Shown: piece after piece, positions 63,533 through 64,000 of the stretch
How positions within the stretch are numbered: position 1 is the stretch's first letter
Layout of the letters: each line of letters starts with the position of its first letter
DNA from: Macropodus opercularis
Lineage: Eukaryota > Chordata > Actinopteri > Anabantiformes > Osphronemidae
Assembly: GCA_030770545.1 (NCBI GenBank)
Contig: CM061091.1
Span: 6,752,501 to 6,816,500 of the forward strand
DNA: 64,000 bases
Reading direction: 5' to 3'
Notes under the pieces: generated by a model
The model's database searches: none
Told to the model about the DNA's origin: nothing
Seen by the model: the letters and a program-made list of their open reading frames with translations, nothing else
Made by a program: the position numbers and the translations under genes

Positions 63533-64000
63533 TGACTGGCTGCAGAGAAGCAGTGATGTAATGCTGATAGCAGCATCACATTTGTGAAAGAGCATCCATG
63601 TTTCCACACTAACCCCGATCGTTTACCCACCACAGATCAATAGCCGGGCAGGTTGTGATCGCCCCATCTTCTCACTCCATCTGATCGCAGCAATCAAAAC
63701 ATTTGGTCCTCACCAATCATATCACTTTACCAGGGCGACACACGCGAGAGCAGCAGGTAAATCACATCTATCACTACTCGGGTGTGAACATATGCTTTAA
63801 TGTGAGAGCCCTGGCGTGACAATCAGTGATGTAGTGACAGAGGAAGCGTCTTAAACAGCGGAACGTTCGATGGTGACTTAAAAATATATATCAGCGACCA
63901 TTTCAAAACATATAAAGTGCCACAGAATTTGCATGGATAATTGTGCATAATGCTGTGTTTTCATCGGGGCTTAGTGAAACAGACGTGAACCATGTGCACA

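Larger units (their letters stand above)
62208..64000. other. lrp3: lrp3 5' intron with dense simple repeats
   Basis: No exon encoding an LRP3 signal peptide is recognisable here on the minus strand, so this is most likely part of the intron before the CUB1 exon. It holds GT, alternating purine/pyrimidine and GA repeats. The plus-strand ORF at 62318-62641 is alanine/arginine-rich and unsupported. Confidence 0.5.

Noticed and set aside
63376..63633. Minus-strand ORF with hydrophobic run, considered as the lrp3 signal-peptide exon
   Set aside because: The hydrophobic run is the translation of the GA/TC repeat (Leu-Ser repeats), and no donor in the right phase follows it.
1..64000. CRISPR arrays, bacterial operons, tRNA or rRNA genes, intact transposons
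   Set aside because: No spaced direct repeats, cloverleaf-like sequences, rRNA signatures or transposase/reverse-transcriptase frames were seen. Short decayed transposable elements could still be present but cannot be named by eye.

Overview
The window reads as vertebrate nuclear DNA, most probably from a teleost fish. Genes are split by many GT-AG introns, CA/GT microsatellites are common, and the deduced proteins follow human CEP89, RHPN2, SLC7A10 and LRP3 almost exon by exon while differing at many positions. There are no bacterial operons, CRISPR arrays or intact mobile elements. The fish assignment is an inference from divergence, compact introns and gene neighbourhood.

Layout. At the left edge (1-386, + strand) is the end of an unrecognised gene with two hydrophobic segments. 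From 4173 to 14117 (- strand) lie 16 exons of cep89, a centriole distal-appendage coiled-coil protein. Its first exon is present, but about 125 C-terminal residues of the human protein were not found. From 17171 to 35250 (- strand) lies a complete 15-exon rhpn2 (rhophilin-2, about 683 aa: HR1, BRO1, PDZ), with a probable 1.8 kb 3' UTR reaching about 15344. The 35.3-42.4 kb stretch is non-coding as far as I can read. From 42523 to 54269 (+ strand) lies a complete 11-exon slc7a10 (Asc-1 amino-acid transporter, about 497 aa). From 62207 down to 58670 (- strand) lie six exons of lrp3 (CUB, two LDLa, CUB, three LDLa, TM, long tail). The signal-peptide exon is not visible and probably lies past 64000.

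The four main genes are the teleost counterpart of the human 19q13.11 neighbourhood (CEP89, RHPN2, LRP3, SLC7A10). The convergent slc7a10/lrp3 pair is kept but appears flipped relative to rhpn2, and FAAP24, GPATCH1 and WDR88 are not seen between these genes. The genes have unrelated jobs (cilium assembly, Rho signalling, neutral amino-acid exchange, receptor trafficking), so they are neighbours by ancestry and not a functional cluster.

I found no convincing undescribed system. The better leads are the missing or replaced C-terminus of cep89, a (TG)26 tract in place of the usual polypyrimidine tract at a cep89 3' splice site, tandem hairpins at 39904-39960, a symmetric pair of CCAAT boxes upstream of cep89, and an intronic secretory-like ORF inside slc7a10. 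All exon joins were made by eye, from splice signals, reading phase and remembered family sequences.
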